Assembly (NCBI RefSeq): GCF_001650695.1
Contig: NZ_LWQS01000082.1
Span: 113,876-177,875, forward strand
Origin: Chloroflexus islandicus
GTDB lineage: Bacteria > Chloroflexota > Chloroflexia > Chloroflexales > Chloroflexaceae
Length of the DNA: 64,000 nucleotides
Direction of reading: 5' to 3'
This document shows, piece after piece, positions 9,507 through 18,764 of this stretch (the first letter of the stretch is position 1; each line of letters starts with the position of its first letter). Position numbers and translations under genes: made by a program. The notes below the pieces were generated by a model. It worked only from the letters and a program-made list of their open reading frames with translations, searched no databases and was not told the DNA's origin.

Positions 9507-11543
9507 CTACTCCGCAATCCCCAACGCGGTCAAGATAAACGCATATTCCCACGCAAACTCTTCCAGCCGGGCAAAGCGGCCCGAATGGCCACCATGGCCG
9601 GCTTGCAAATTAGTGCGCAACAGCAACATCGTGTCATTCGTCTTGACCGTGCGCAGCTTGGCCACCCACTTGGCCGGATCCCAATAGGGCACCTGTAGGT
9701 CGTACAGGCCGGCGGTCGCCAGAATGTGCGGGTACGGCCCCGGCTTGAGGTTAAGGTACGGGTCATAAGAACGCATCAGCCGGTATTCGGCCTCGATCGC
9801 CGGATTGCCCCACTGCTCCCATTCGGTGACAGTCAGCGGCAGATCCGATTTGAGCATCGCGATCACGACATTGGTAAACGGCACACCAGCCACCACAGCC
9901 TGAAACAGGTCGGGCCGGGCATTGACCACCGCACTCATCAACAAGCCGCCGGCGCTGCGGCCACTGATCGCCAATTGGCGCGGCGCAGTGTAACCTTCAG
10001 CGATCAGATGCTCAGCGCACGCGATAAAGTCACTGAACGTATTGGGCTTGTGGAACATCCGGCCCTGCTCATACCACTGCCGGCCTAGCTCTTGGCCGCC
10101 GCGAATATGGGCAATCGCCACCGCAAAGCCGCGGTCGAGCAGGCTCAGCCGTTTGCTGTCGAACGAGGGATCGTAGCTGTAGCCATACGCGCCATAGCCG
10201 ACCAACAAGCACGGGCCGCCGTTACGGGGCCGGTCGCGCCGGTAGACGATCGAAATCGGCACCTGCGCCCCATCAGGGGCCGTTGCCGCCAACCGCTCGC
10301 TCACGTACAGCGACGGATCGTAGCCAGACGGAATCTCTTCCTGCTTGAGCACGTGCCACGCGCCGTTCGCCATATCGTATTCCACTACCGAGGCCGGCGT
10401 CACCAGCGAGCTGTAGTTCAGCCGCAAGCGGCTGGTGGCAAACTCATCGTTCACGTGCGGCCAACAGGTATAGACTGGCTCTGGGAAAGCGATATACCGC
10501 GGATCGCTGCCGTCAGGCGCGCTGATCCGGATGTGGCGCAAGCCGGCCCGTCGCTCGTAGACCACCAGATAGTCAGCGAAACAGTCGAGATGATCGATCA
10601 GCGTGTCGTCACGGCCCGGCAACACCTCGACGGCTGCGCTTGGATCGGCCACTGGCGCTTGCAGCAAGCGAAAGTTTTCGGCGCCGTCGTTGGTGCGGAT
10701 GTAGAAATAATCGCCGTGGTGATCGACAAAATAGTCAACCTTGGGCCGGCGCGGGTAGATCACACGCCACTCGGCGAAGGGGGTGGCAGTGGGCAGATAA
10801 CGAACCTCGGTACCGCCATGGCTAAAGCAGGTCAACAACAGGTACGCGCCAGAGCGGGTGCGGCGGAGACTGAGGCTAAACCGCTCGTCGGTCTCTTCAT
10901 AGATCAGCGTATCTTCATGGGGAGACGTGCCCAGCACGTGGCGGTACAGCCGGTAAGCGCGATGGGCATGATCGAACACGGTATAAAAAAGAGTCTGATC
11001 ATCGGCCCAAGCCACATCGTCAACCTGCTCGATCGGCGCATCGAGCAGCGCGCCAGTAGCAAGATCTTTGACGAACAGGGTGAAGATGATCGAACCAGTG
11101 GTATCAAGGCCATAGGCGAGCAATTGCTGATCCGGCGACGGCTCGTAAGGGCCGAGCCGGCAAAAGGCATGCCCGGCTGCCAGCGCATTCAGATCGAGCA
11201 ACACCTCTTCCGGCCCATCATCGCCTTCCGTCCGGCACATCAGCGGGTATTCGGCGCCAGTTTCAGTACGCGCATAGTAGCGGTAGCGACCACGCGGCGC
11301 CGGCACCGAACGGTCATCCTCTTTGATCCGGCCCCGCATCTCGGCGTAGAGCCGCGCGCGCAACGCCGCCGCCGGGGCCATCACCGCTTCGGCGTAGGCA
11401 TTCTCGGCTTCGAGGTAAGCGATCACCGCCGGGTCGTCGCGATTCTCAAGCCACGCAAACTCATCGACGATCGCATCGCCGTGGAGATGAATCACCACCG
11501 GTTTCCGCTCAGCCACCGGCGGGTTAATCGGTTCAACGCTCAT
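9507..11543 (-). CDS. ptrB: Oligopeptidase B-like serine peptidase (S9A)
   Basis: Cytosolic prolyl-oligopeptidase-family enzyme of 678 residues from the ATG at 11541-11543, preceded by GGAGG at 6 nt. The frame is open 12 codons further upstream, but that part overlaps oleB. The beta-propeller half is followed by an alpha/beta-hydrolase half with the nucleophile serine in SGRSAGGLLM, an aspartate in AGLYDLQVPYWDP and a histidine in QAGHGGHSG. The length is close to E. coli PtrB (686 residues). It should cut short peptides after basic residues. Its start overlaps the stop of oleB by 11 nt, so it is translationally coupled within the olefin cluster, which is unusual for this enzyme. Confidence 0.9.
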   Translation of the reverse strand: MSVEPINPPVAERKPVVIHLHGDAIVDEFAWLENRDDPAVIAYLEAENAYAEAVMAPAAALRARLYAEMRGRIKEDDRSVPAPRGRYRYYARTETGAEYPLMCRTEGDDGPEEVLLDLNALAAGHAFCRLGPYEPSPDQQLLAYGLDTTGSIIFTLFVKDLATGALLDAPIEQVDDVAWADDQTLFYTVFDHAHRAYRLYRHVLGTSPHEDTLIYEETDERFSLSLRRTRSGAYLLLTCFSHGGTEVRYLPTATPFAEWRVIYPRRPKVDYFVDHHGDYFYIRTNDGAENFRLLQAPVADPSAAVEVLPGRDDTLIDHLDCFADYLVVYERRAGLRHIRISAPDGSDPRYIAFPEPVYTCWPHVNDEFATSRLRLNYSSLVTPASVVEYDMANGAWHVLKQEEIPSGYDPSLYVSERLAATAPDGAQVPISIVYRRDRPRNGGPCLLVGYGAYGYSYDPSFDSKRLSLLDRGFAVAIAHIRGGQELGRQWYEQGRMFHKPNTFSDFIACAEHLIAEGYTAPRQLAISGRSAGGLLMSAVVNARPDLFQAVVAGVPFTNVVIAMLKSDLPLTVTEWEQWGNPAIEAEYRLMRSYDPYLNLKPGPYPHILATAGLYDLQVPYWDPAKWVAKLRTVKTNDTMLLLRTNLQAGHGGHSGRFARLEEFAWEYAFILTALGIAE

Positions 11544-12429
11544 GAGGTTCCTCCAATAACCACCTTGCCAACCGCCCAATCATCTCGTCGGAGGCATCTT
11601 CCAACACATAATGGCCAGCGTCATCAATCCGGGTGACTTCAGCCTGCGGGAAACGGGCCAACCAGCCGGCCAAAAACCGGTCATCGAAACACCAATCGCG
11701 CCCGCCCCACACAATGCGCACCGGCTTGGCGCGCAACCCAGCCAGTTCGCGATCAATCGCATCAACCACCGGCCATGTGGGGTGAGCCGGATGCAGCGGA
11801 ATATCCTGCACAAAGCGGGCAATCGCAATCCGGTCAGCCGGGGTCTGGTACGGCCAGAGATAACCCGCGCGCACTTCCGGCGGCAATGGCCGCACCACCG
11901 TCATGAACGTAGCGGCAAGGGCAAAGGCATTGAGCTGGCGAATCGCCCACTCGCCAATCTTCGGCGTCTTACCGGCGGCAATCCGCAGCGGAATATGCGG
12001 CGAGAGGAACGCAGCCGTATTCAGCAGCACGATCCGCCGCACCTGCTCAGGATGGCGCACGGCCCACCCCATCCCAATTGCGCCACCCCAATCGTGGACG
12101 ACCAGATCGACCGGCCCCAGCTTGAGGTGCGCCAACAATTGTTCGAGATTGGCAATATGGTTGGCGAGACAATAGTCGTACTGTTGCGGCTTATCCGACA
12201 ACCCGCAACCGAGATGGTCAAGTGCGATGACCCGGCGTTGCCCGCGCAAGGCCGCGATCAACCGCCGGTAAAAGAACGACCACGTGGGATTGCCGTGAAG
12301 CATCACGACCGGCAGGCCAGCGCCTTCGTCAACGTAGCGCAACACCCCGGCGGGCAAGGCATATTCGCCAAGAGCAAACGGGAAAAGAGTACGGATAGGC
12401 GACTGGGCAATGGCGCCATTGATCTGCAT
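11533..12429 (-). CDS. oleB: OleB-like alpha/beta-hydrolase (beta-lactone decarboxylase)
   Basis: Haloalkane-dehalogenase-like hydrolase of about 298 residues. The oxyanion motif LHGNPTWSFFYR, the nucleophile aspartate in VHDWGGAIG (about residue 113) and a histidine in DDAGHYVLEDA are in the expected order. OleB splits the OleC beta-lactone to a cis-olefin and CO2. I chose the ATG at 12,427-12,429, with GAGGAG about 10 nt upstream; an earlier in-frame start would add 17 residues of poor quality. It is the first gene of the olefin cluster. TATACT at 12,472-12,477 is a possible -10 box with no good -35. Confidence 0.85.
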   Translation of the reverse strand: MQINGAIAQSPIRTLFPFALGEYALPAGVLRYVDEGAGLPVVMLHGNPTWSFFYRRLIAALRGQRRVIALDHLGCGLSDKPQQYDYCLANHIANLEQLLAHLKLGPVDLVVHDWGGAIGMGWAVRHPEQVRRIVLLNTAAFLSPHIPLRIAAGKTPKIGEWAIRQLNAFALAATFMTVVRPLPPEVRAGYLWPYQTPADRIAIARFVQDIPLHPAHPTWPVVDAIDRELAGLRAKPVRIVWGGRDWCFDDRFLAGWLARFPQAEVTRIDDAGHYVLEDASDEMIGRLARWLLEEPHER

Positions 12430-12497
12430 ACAACGCCGGCTCCTCGGCTGGACGCACCACAACTCTCTGAGAGTATACACCGAATAGCAGTTGTGTG

Positions 12498-14603
12498 TTA
12501 GGCGGGGGGATGAAACGTTGTGCGGTTGATTAATACCTGCGTGGCATCATCAGCCGGCAATGGATAGCCGATCAAATAGCCTTGGCCATACTGGCAGCCG
12601 ACCGCGCGCATACGCTCAATTTGGCCGGTGGTCTCTAAGCCCTCGGCGACCACTTCGAGATTAAGACTGCGGGCTAAATTCACGATCGCGCTGACGATGG
12701 CCTGCGAATGCTGCGCCTGTTCGAGCTGGACGATAAAGTTGCGATCAATCTTGATCTGGTCAATCGGCAATTGCACCAGATAACTCAACGACGAATAACC
12801 CACGCCAAAATCATCAATCGCAATCTGAATGCCATATTCGCGCAAGCGCATCAACACCGCCGCTGCATCGCGGCTGTACTCCATCAAGGCGCTTTCAGTC
12901 AATTCGAGCTTGAGCGCCGATGGCGGCAGCCGGTACTGTTCCAGCAATTGGACAATGCGTACATACAGATCAGGCAGCATAAACTGGCGCGCCGACAAAT
13001 TGACGCTGACCGACAACGCCATCGCTTGGGGTAACGTCCTGCGCCATTCGGCCAATTGCCGGCAGACTTGTTCGAGCACCTGCCACCCAATCGCATCATT
13101 CAGCCCGGCTTCCTCGGCCACATCCAGAAATGCCGCCGGCGGCAAGATGCCACGGGTTGGATGTTCCCACCGCACCAATGCTTCAAATCCCACCAAGACG
13201 CCTGAGCTAATGTCAATAATTGGCTGGTAATAGACCCGAAACTCTTGGTGCATCACGGCCCGGCGCAGTTCATTCTCGAGCGCCACCCGCGCCTGCGCTG
13301 CTTCGCGCATCGCCGGATGAAAGATTTCATAGCGCGACTTGCCAGCGGCCTTTGCCCGGTACATCGCAATATCCGCGTCGCGCAACACTTCAGCCGGATC
13401 TTGATACTCCGCCGAACCAAACACAATCCCCACACTGGCCGATAAATGGAACAGCCGGCCATCTAATTCCAGCGGACGGCTCAACCGCTGCATAATCCGC
13501 TCGGTAATCCGGATTGCCGCCGCTTGCGACTCGACATCATTCAGCAGCACGACAAACTCGTCGCCTCCCAAGCGCGCGCACGTATCAACCGCGCGTAGAC
13601 AACAGCTCAACCGCGAGGCGATGACAATCAACAGGCGATCGCCGGCCGGATGGCCAAAGCTGTCATTCACAAACTTGAAATGATCGAGATCAAGAAACAA
13701 CAGAGCATAATGATAGTTCGGGTTGCGCTGGCTACGCTTGATCGCCAGCGCCAGCCGATCGCTCAACAACAAGCGATTGGGCAAACCAGTGAGGGCATCG
13801 TGCAAGATGCCGTGTTGCAGGCGCAACTCCATCAACTTGCGCTCGGTGATATCACGATAATTGATGATCACCCCCTGCACTGCCGGATCGTCGAGCCAAT
13901 TGGAACCGGTAACCTCTAGCCAGCGCCAACCGCCATCGGCATGCCGCACGCGAAACTCAATCGTTGCCGAAGCGCCGGCCTGCTGGATCAGCTCGCCAAA
14001 CAGATGGCGCACACGATCGAGATCCTCCGGGTGGACGAACGCAAAGCCATCGATCGGCTGCGCAAGAATGCCTTCAGTCGGGTAGCCAACCAGATTGCGC
14101 GTCGAGGGGCTCGCGTAGCGAATGCGACCGTAGCGATCAACAATCGAGATCGCATCACTGCTCCGCTCGATCATAGCCCGAAAGAGCCGCTCGCTCTGTT
14201 GCAACGCCTGCTCAGCTTGTTGGCGTTCGAGTAATAACCGCCGCTCACGCAAGGCGCGCTCGACCACGCGCGGTAAATCTAGCAACGCCACCGGGGTCTT
14301 GACCAAATAATCGAGCGCGCCAGCCTTCAACGCCGCCACCGCGATCCGCTCATCGCCGTGGCTGGTCATCAAGACAACCGGCAAAGGCAATGGCCCCTCG
14401 GCAACGCTCAACAACGCATCACCTTGCCCATCAGGGAGAAAGAGATCGCAGATAATGAGATCGAATGGTTGTGCAGCTAGATGCTGGCGCGCCTCACTCA
14501 ATGAGGAGGCCAGCGTAAGCCTCACGTCACTTTGTTCAAACGCTCGCCGCGCCAATTCAACATGGCTTGGATCATCTTCGACCAATAAGAGATTGAGTGT
14601 CAC
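12498..14603 (-). CDS. Receiver-PAS-GGDEF-EAL cyclic-di-GMP protein
   Basis: A 701-residue signalling protein. The receiver domain covers residues 1-118 with probable phosphoacceptor D53 (IICDLFLPDG). A PAS domain with PAC tail lies at about 137-258. The GGDEF domain (about 262-430) has an intact GGDEF at 346-350 and an RAVD inhibitory site at 337-340, five residues before it. The EAL domain starts with intact EAL at 474-476 (GFEALVRWE) and keeps DDFGVGYSSLSYL. Both synthesis and breakdown of cyclic-di-GMP are therefore possible. Upstream on the same strand lie an Rcp1-like regulator and a histidine kinase, which probably feed phosphate into this output. Confidence 0.93.
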   Translation of the reverse strand: MTLNLLLVEDDPSHVELARRAFEQSDVRLTLASSLSEARQHLAAQPFDLIICDLFLPDGQGDALLSVAEGPLPLPVVLMTSHGDERIAVAALKAGALDYLVKTPVALLDLPRVVERALRERRLLLERQQAEQALQQSERLFRAMIERSSDAISIVDRYGRIRYASPSTRNLVGYPTEGILAQPIDGFAFVHPEDLDRVRHLFGELIQQAGASATIEFRVRHADGGWRWLEVTGSNWLDDPAVQGVIINYRDITERKLMELRLQHGILHDALTGLPNRLLLSDRLALAIKRSQRNPNYHYALLFLDLDHFKFVNDSFGHPAGDRLLIVIASRLSCCLRAVDTCARLGGDEFVVLLNDVESQAAAIRITERIMQRLSRPLELDGRLFHLSASVGIVFGSAEYQDPAEVLRDADIAMYRAKAAGKSRYEIFHPAMREAAQARVALENELRRAVMHQEFRVYYQPIIDISSGVLVGFEALVRWEHPTRGILPPAAFLDVAEEAGLNDAIGWQVLEQVCRQLAEWRRTLPQAMALSVSVNLSARQFMLPDLYVRIVQLLEQYRLPPSALKLELTESALMEYSRDAAAVLMRLREYGIQIAIDDFGVGYSSLSYLVQLPIDQIKIDRNFIVQLEQAQHSQAIVSAIVNLARSLNLEVVAEGLETTGQIERMRAVGCQYGQGYLIGYPLPADDATQVLINRTTFHPPA

Positions 14604-14646
14604 TACCCAGCACTCCCCCCGATATTAGGCTGATGATAGTTAACGA

Positions 14647-15117
14647 TTAGGACGTAGAAACACTATACCGATCACCGAGCGTCTGATTCCAGTCTAACCA
14701 GTAATCGCCAAGATCGTTCAACATCTGCGTGAACTGTTGAAAATCCACCGGCTTGACCAAATAGCTATTCGCGTAGCGTTGATAGGCAGCCTGCAGATCA
14801 CGCTCGGCGCTCGATGTGGTTACGACCACGACCGGAATATGGCGCGTTTCGGCGCTGGTCTTAATCTCTTGCAACACCTCTAAGCCACTCAGCCGCGGCA
14901 GTTGCAGATCGAGCAACACAATATGCGGTTGGGGACTGGTGGCCGGATCGGCGAATTGCGCGCGCCGCCAGAGATAATCGAGCGCCGATTCGCCATCGGT
15001 GACATGGATGATCCGGTTCGGAATCCGATGATCGTTCAACGTCCGGATAATCAACTCAGTATGGTCAGGATTATCTTCGACGAGCAGAATGATAGCCGGT
15101 TCAATGCTTGTTTTCAT
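14647..15117 (-). CDS. Single-domain response regulator, Rcp1-like
   Basis: A 156-residue stand-alone receiver domain. Acidic pocket residues are in LLVEDNPDH, phosphoacceptor D70 is in HIVLLDLQLPRLSG, and the conserved lysine is in SYLVKPVDF. The insertion YLWRRAQFADPATSP before the phosphoacceptor strand is typical of Rcp1-type regulators paired with phytochrome-like kinases. It starts 21 nt after the stop of the histidine kinase and precedes the GGDEF-EAL gene by 43 nt. It probably passes phosphate between them rather than binding DNA, as no output domain is present. Confidence 0.9.
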   Translation of the reverse strand: MKTSIEPAIILLVEDNPDHTELIIRTLNDHRIPNRIIHVTDGESALDYLWRRAQFADPATSPQPHIVLLDLQLPRLSGLEVLQEIKTSAETRHIPVVVVTTSSAERDLQAAYQRYANSYLVKPVDFQQFTQMLNDLGDYWLDWNQTLGDRYSVSTS

Positions 15118-15138
15118 ATCTATCCTCTCTGCAAGCGC

Positions 15139-16386
15139 TTAGGTTGGCAGCGCCGTTGGCAACGTCAGATAAAACGTCGAACCTCTCCCCAATCCCTCTG
15201 ACTCTACCCATATCTTACCACCGTGCGCTTCCACAATCCGGCGCACGAGCGTCAACCCGATGCCGGTGCCTTCCACCCGCTGGTCAAGCCGCTCAAAAAG
15301 ACCAAAAATCCGTTGGGTGTGGCGAGGATCAATGCCAATCCCATTATCGCGCACACTCACCAGCACGAACTGAGGGTTATCAGCAGCACGCGCTTCGATC
15401 CAGATCTGAGGGTTTGGCTGATCACCCATGAATTTGGCCGCGTTATCGATCAAGTTCTGAAACACTTCGCGCAAACGGGTGCGATCGCCGTAGATTTCCG
15501 GCAAATTCGGCGGCAGATGCAAGTAGACATTGCGTTCCGCTAACCTCCCGCTTACCCCGGCGGCCGCTTCGCTAATCAGCAACCCCAGTCCGATCCGTTC
15601 CGGCGGATTGATTTGCCGGCCAGCGCGCGAGAGATGCAAGAGATCTTCGAGCAATTGGTACATCCGATCCGCCGCTGCAATAATGCGTTGTAAATCGGAT
15701 GGGATGCGTTCGAGCTTGCCCGTCGCGAGATCGCGCTCGATATAACTGGCAAAGCCTTTAATCGTGATCAGCGGGCTTTTCAAATCGTGGGAAACCGTGT
15801 ACGTAAACTGCTCTAACTCGGCATTGCGCGCTTCGAGTTCGGCAATGAGCCGCTCACGTTCAAGTTCGGCCCGCTTGCGCGCGGTAATGTCCATGCCCAA
15901 CGCCTGATACTCAACCAATTGCCCCTGCTCATCGAGCAGCAGGCGATTGACCCAGCGTTGCCAGCCGATCGAGCCATCGGGATGCAACACTTCGTGTTCT
16001 TGCTCCATCACCGGCTGGGTTGGGCTGAGCTTGGCAATCCCTTCCGCCACCAACGCGCGTTGGGGAGGGGGAATGAGTTCGTAGAAGTTGAAACCAATCA
16101 ATTCCTCACGGGTACGCTGAAAGGTCTGGCAGTAGAGATCATTGACAAAGGTGAGTGTACCGTCGGGCTGAAAGCGGCAGACCATCGCCGGCAGATCATT
16201 CACGAGGCTGCGATAATACAGCTCGCTCCGCCGCAGTTCAGCTTCAATCGTCTTGCGCGCAGTGACATCAATTTGCAACTGTTGTAAAAAAGCAAGCCAC
16301 TGCACAACCCTTTCGCGCTTCAATCGTCTTGCGCGCAGTGACATCAATTTGCAACCCATACATCCCTTGCAGGACACCCTCAGCAT
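15139..16386 (-). CDS. C-terminal part of split histidine kinase (PAS-HisKA-HATPase)
   Basis: Open frame of 415 residues. The first 35 or so residues are not family-like; real homology begins near LQIDVTARKTIEAELRRSE. Then come a PAS/PAC domain (about 50-172), a short coiled coil, HisKA with His200 (YTVSHDLKSPL), and a catalytic domain with an N box (QNLIDNAAKFMG), G1 (VRDNGIGID) and G2 (GTGIGLTLVRR). This resembles phytochrome-family kinases, which fits the Rcp1-like gene downstream. The same LQIDVTARKTIEA segment also ends the upstream gene, because 76 bp are partly duplicated at the junction. The two frames look like one gene broken in two. Which start is used, if any, is unclear. Confidence 0.8.
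   Translation of the reverse strand: MLRVSCKGCMGCKLMSLRARRLKRERVVQWLAFLQQLQIDVTARKTIEAELRRSELYYRSLVNDLPAMVCRFQPDGTLTFVNDLYCQTFQRTREELIGFNFYELIPPPQRALVAEGIAKLSPTQPVMEQEHEVLHPDGSIGWQRWVNRLLLDEQGQLVEYQALGMDITARKRAELERERLIAELEARNAELEQFTYTVSHDLKSPLITIKGFASYIERDLATGKLERIPSDLQRIIAAADRMYQLLEDLLHLSRAGRQINPPERIGLGLLISEAAAGVSGRLAERNVYLHLPPNLPEIYGDRTRLREVFQNLIDNAAKFMGDQPNPQIWIEARAADNPQFVLVSVRDNGIGIDPRHTQRIFGLFERLDQRVEGTGIGLTLVRRIVEAHGGKIWVESEGLGRGSTFYLTLPTALPT
16241..16355. repeat. 39-bp direct repeat breaking a histidine kinase gene
   Basis: Copies at 16,241-16,279 and 16,317-16,355 are identical over 39 bp (GCTTCAATCGTCTTG ... TTTGCAAC) and separated by 37 bp of unrelated sequence. The net insertion of 76 bp is not a multiple of three. 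Removing one copy plus the 37 bp would restore a continuous frame between the genes at 16,268-17,302 and 15,139-16,386. Confidence 0.9.
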
Positions 16387-17302
16387 CGATCACCGGTTGG
16401 CCAATGCCGCGCAGCCAGCGCAAGGAGCCATCAGGCAAGACAACCCGGAATTCAACATCGAAATCAGCACGGTCTTTGATCGAACGATCAATCGCCGCTT
16501 GCAAGGCTGCGCGATCGTCCGCATACACTTGCTCGCGCCAGCGCCGGAAGGTCAGCGTATCGCGATCAGGATTGAGCCCCAGTAACGGGTAATTTTCCGG
16601 CGACCAGCGCACCGTGCGCGCAGCGGCTTCCCATTCCCACGCACCGGCTCGCGCCGCCAACAACGCGAGCCGCAACCGCTGTTCGGCCCGCGTGCGTTCG
16701 GTAATCTCCACTTGGGCTGCCGAAAATGCCGCCGAAAGTTGAATATCGACGATGACGAGTATCACACCCGTCAGCACCAAGATGGCCAATACCATTAACG
16801 CATAGGTCAACGGCGTAGTGAGCAAGGATCCCGGCGGCAGCCATCCGGCTGCTTCCCAACCCCAAAGCGCACTAATCGTCAGACTGTTGGCGACCACTGC
16901 CGCAATGGCGCCCTTCCGGCCAAAGCTCAGCCCGGCTAAGAGCACGACAATCACATAATGTAAAATCGCCGAGCTACGCATACCGCCAGTAAACAACACC
17001 GCCACCGTGATCACCAACCAAAGCACGCCACAGACCATCCCGCCAGCAAGGTGAATGGCGCCACGCCGCACAAGCCAAGCCCCGCCGCCAAACACGGCGG
17101 TCATAATGAGCGCAGCAGCCAACGGAATCTGTGGCGTGGGGTACAGCCAAGGAGCGATGAGCGCGAATCCGCCCGCTATCACTGTTAGAAAGCTAAAAAC
17201 AGGCAAGAGAAAGATCGCCACTCGCTGCCGATCATCGGCAAAGAGTTGATTGAGCTGCTGGCCAGCCGGCCAGAATGTCGAGAGAAGCTGGCGTAGGTTC
17301 AT
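16268..17302 (-). CDS. N-terminal part of split histidine kinase (membrane + PAS)
   Basis: Frame of 344 residues. About six membrane helices (residues 28-190) are followed by a PAS/PAC domain (about 210-330: WEWEAAARTVRWSPENYPLLG, then VLPDGSLRWLRG). It ends shortly after LQIDVTARKTIEA in 15 foreign residues rich in Cys and Phe. There is no kinase core. The next frame starts with the same LQIDVTARKTIEA and continues into a second PAS and the kinase, so this should be the sensor half of a single ancestral protein of about 700 residues. It might still be made as a truncated membrane protein. Confidence 0.8.
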   Translation of the reverse strand: MNLRQLLSTFWPAGQQLNQLFADDRQRVAIFLLPVFSFLTVIAGGFALIAPWLYPTPQIPLAAALIMTAVFGGGAWLVRRGAIHLAGGMVCGVLWLVITVAVLFTGGMRSSAILHYVIVVLLAGLSFGRKGAIAAVVANSLTISALWGWEAAGWLPPGSLLTTPLTYALMVLAILVLTGVILVIVDIQLSAAFSAAQVEITERTRAEQRLRLALLAARAGAWEWEAAARTVRWSPENYPLLGLNPDRDTLTFRRWREQVYADDRAALQAAIDRSIKDRADFDVEFRVVLPDGSLRWLRGIGQPVIDAEGVLQGMYGLQIDVTARKTIEARKGCAVACFFTTVAN

Positions 17303-17584
17303 ACCGCTTGCTTGACGCCAAAATCGCTGCGAACGAATGCCATGATATATCCGGCTATCAATTCAGTCAGATCTCATCGCGCATACGAAAGATAGCGTAT
17401 ACTATGTTTGAGCGCGAACCATCCGGGTGACGCACAATCGCGGCGAATGCTGCGCCACCTGAGCATCAAATAGTATAGATGAAATGGCTGCTTCCACTAT
17501 ACACAACGGTTATTACCAAATCTAGTCCGTACCCAACTCGTGAGACGATCCTTGCCTCAGGCATCCTTCACCCGTAGGATCACC

Positions 17585-18727
17585 ATGCGACATGTACTTT
17601 GGAGTGTGTTATTCAGCATCGTGCTTGCCTCGTGCAGCACGACGCCCGCGTTACCCACACCCACACCAGTTCCAGAAGTCATCCAGCCTACCCCCGGTAC
17701 ACGGCTCTTGCCGGCACAGTTGTATGTGCTTGATCGCGGTCAGATTGCCCGGATCGAGACCGATGGCGCGACCCGCCGCCAGCTTACCCGTGAACGGATT
17801 GAAATGGAGGGCATTCCGCCGATTAGCGATATGGATCTGCATCCGGTGGCCGGGTTGGTCTATGTGGTTGGCGCTGCGACAGGCGACCGCTTAGTGCGCG
17901 CTGCGCTTGACGGCAGCAATCCACAGGTCGTTTACTTTGCGGAAGGGCATCAACTCAGCGCCGTGCTCTGGTCGCCCGACGCGCAATTTATCTATCTCCG
18001 CTTCCAAAACAACCGCGAGGTACGCGATCTTCCCGACGGTCTCTACCGGCTGCCGGCCACCGGCGGCAACCTTGAACTGGTGCGCGCCGATGATCCGGTT
18101 GATGATACCCTGAATCCGAGCCGGGATGTGCGCAGCTATGCACCGTTTCTCTGGAATCCGGCAGGCGATACATTATTAGTCGCGTCGTCTGCCAAGTTCT
18201 ACGAGGATTGCGAACTGGTGTTTTGGCAACCACAGACTGGAGAGTTACGCCGGCCAACTGTCCCTGATGGAATGTATGGCTGGTGTGGCGAAGCATTGTG
18301 GCTTGGCGATAACCGGACGGCGCTCATGTTAGTTGGGCCGCCGGAAGGCCCCGGCGTGTGGCAAGTTGATGCGCAGACGATGCAGGCGAACCGTCTCAGC
18401 GCCGATGGCATTCTTGCCCGCGCACCGTTTCGCAGTGGGCCAGACCTGCTCTTTGTCGCAGTTGAGCGGGTAAGTGACGGTTTTACCTTTACACTCACCC
18501 GCCAGTCGCCTGATGGTACGCTCACCAAACTGCGCCCGCCGTTTCGTGAAACGCCGCTGCTTATCCGCTGGGCGCCTGATGCAAGCGGTATCGTGGCCTT
18601 GGTGCGCACCGAGACCAAGACGGCATTACGTTGGTATCCAATTGGCGATCGTCCGGCGGTTGACCTGCCGCAAACCGAGCGTGGGGTGAGTTGGTTGATG
18701 TGGGGGCCAATGCTGCCGCAGGGGTAG
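17585..18727 (+). CDS. Lipoprotein with WD40/TolB-like beta-propeller
   Basis: Protein of 380 residues from the ATG at 17,585; a GTG at 17,540 would add 15 residues before the signal peptide. A lipoprotein signal ends in LASC (Cys17), followed by a Pro/Thr-rich linker (about 20-40). The rest has repeated blade-like segments such as LYVLDRGQIARIETDG, VLWSPDAQFIYLRFQ and IRWAPDASGIVALVR, typical of TolB/WD40-like propellers. It should sit on the outer face of the membrane. No enzyme motif is visible, and binding of a partner is only inferred. The gap 17,303-17,584, between this gene and the divergent kinase, shows no gene and no promoter I would trust. Confidence 0.8.
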   Translation: MRHVLWSVLFSIVLASCSTTPALPTPTPVPEVIQPTPGTRLLPAQLYVLDRGQIARIETDGATRRQLTRERIEMEGIPPISDMDLHPVAGLVYVVGAATGDRLVRAALDGSNPQVVYFAEGHQLSAVLWSPDAQFIYLRFQNNREVRDLPDGLYRLPATGGNLELVRADDPVDDTLNPSRDVRSYAPFLWNPAGDTLLVASSAKFYEDCELVFWQPQTGELRRPTVPDGMYGWCGEALWLGDNRTALMLVGPPEGPGVWQVDAQTMQANRLSADGILARAPFRSGPDLLFVAVERVSDGFTFTLTRQSPDGTLTKLRPPFRETPLLIRWAPDASGIVALVRTETKTALRWYPIGDRPAVDLPQTERGVSWLMWGPMLPQG

Positions 18728-18764
18728 CCACCATCATCTTGTGACAAATCAACAGGGTAGCGTT

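Noticed and set aside
10092..11636. Plus-strand frame of 514 codons opposite the oligopeptidase gene
   Set aside because: Antisense shadow of a well-supported S9A peptidase in GC-rich DNA; no recognisable domain.
16280..16316. The 37-bp insert in the split kinase gene as a stray CRISPR repeat, because of the equal length
   Set aside because: Its sequence does not match the repeat on either strand; the length is coincidence.
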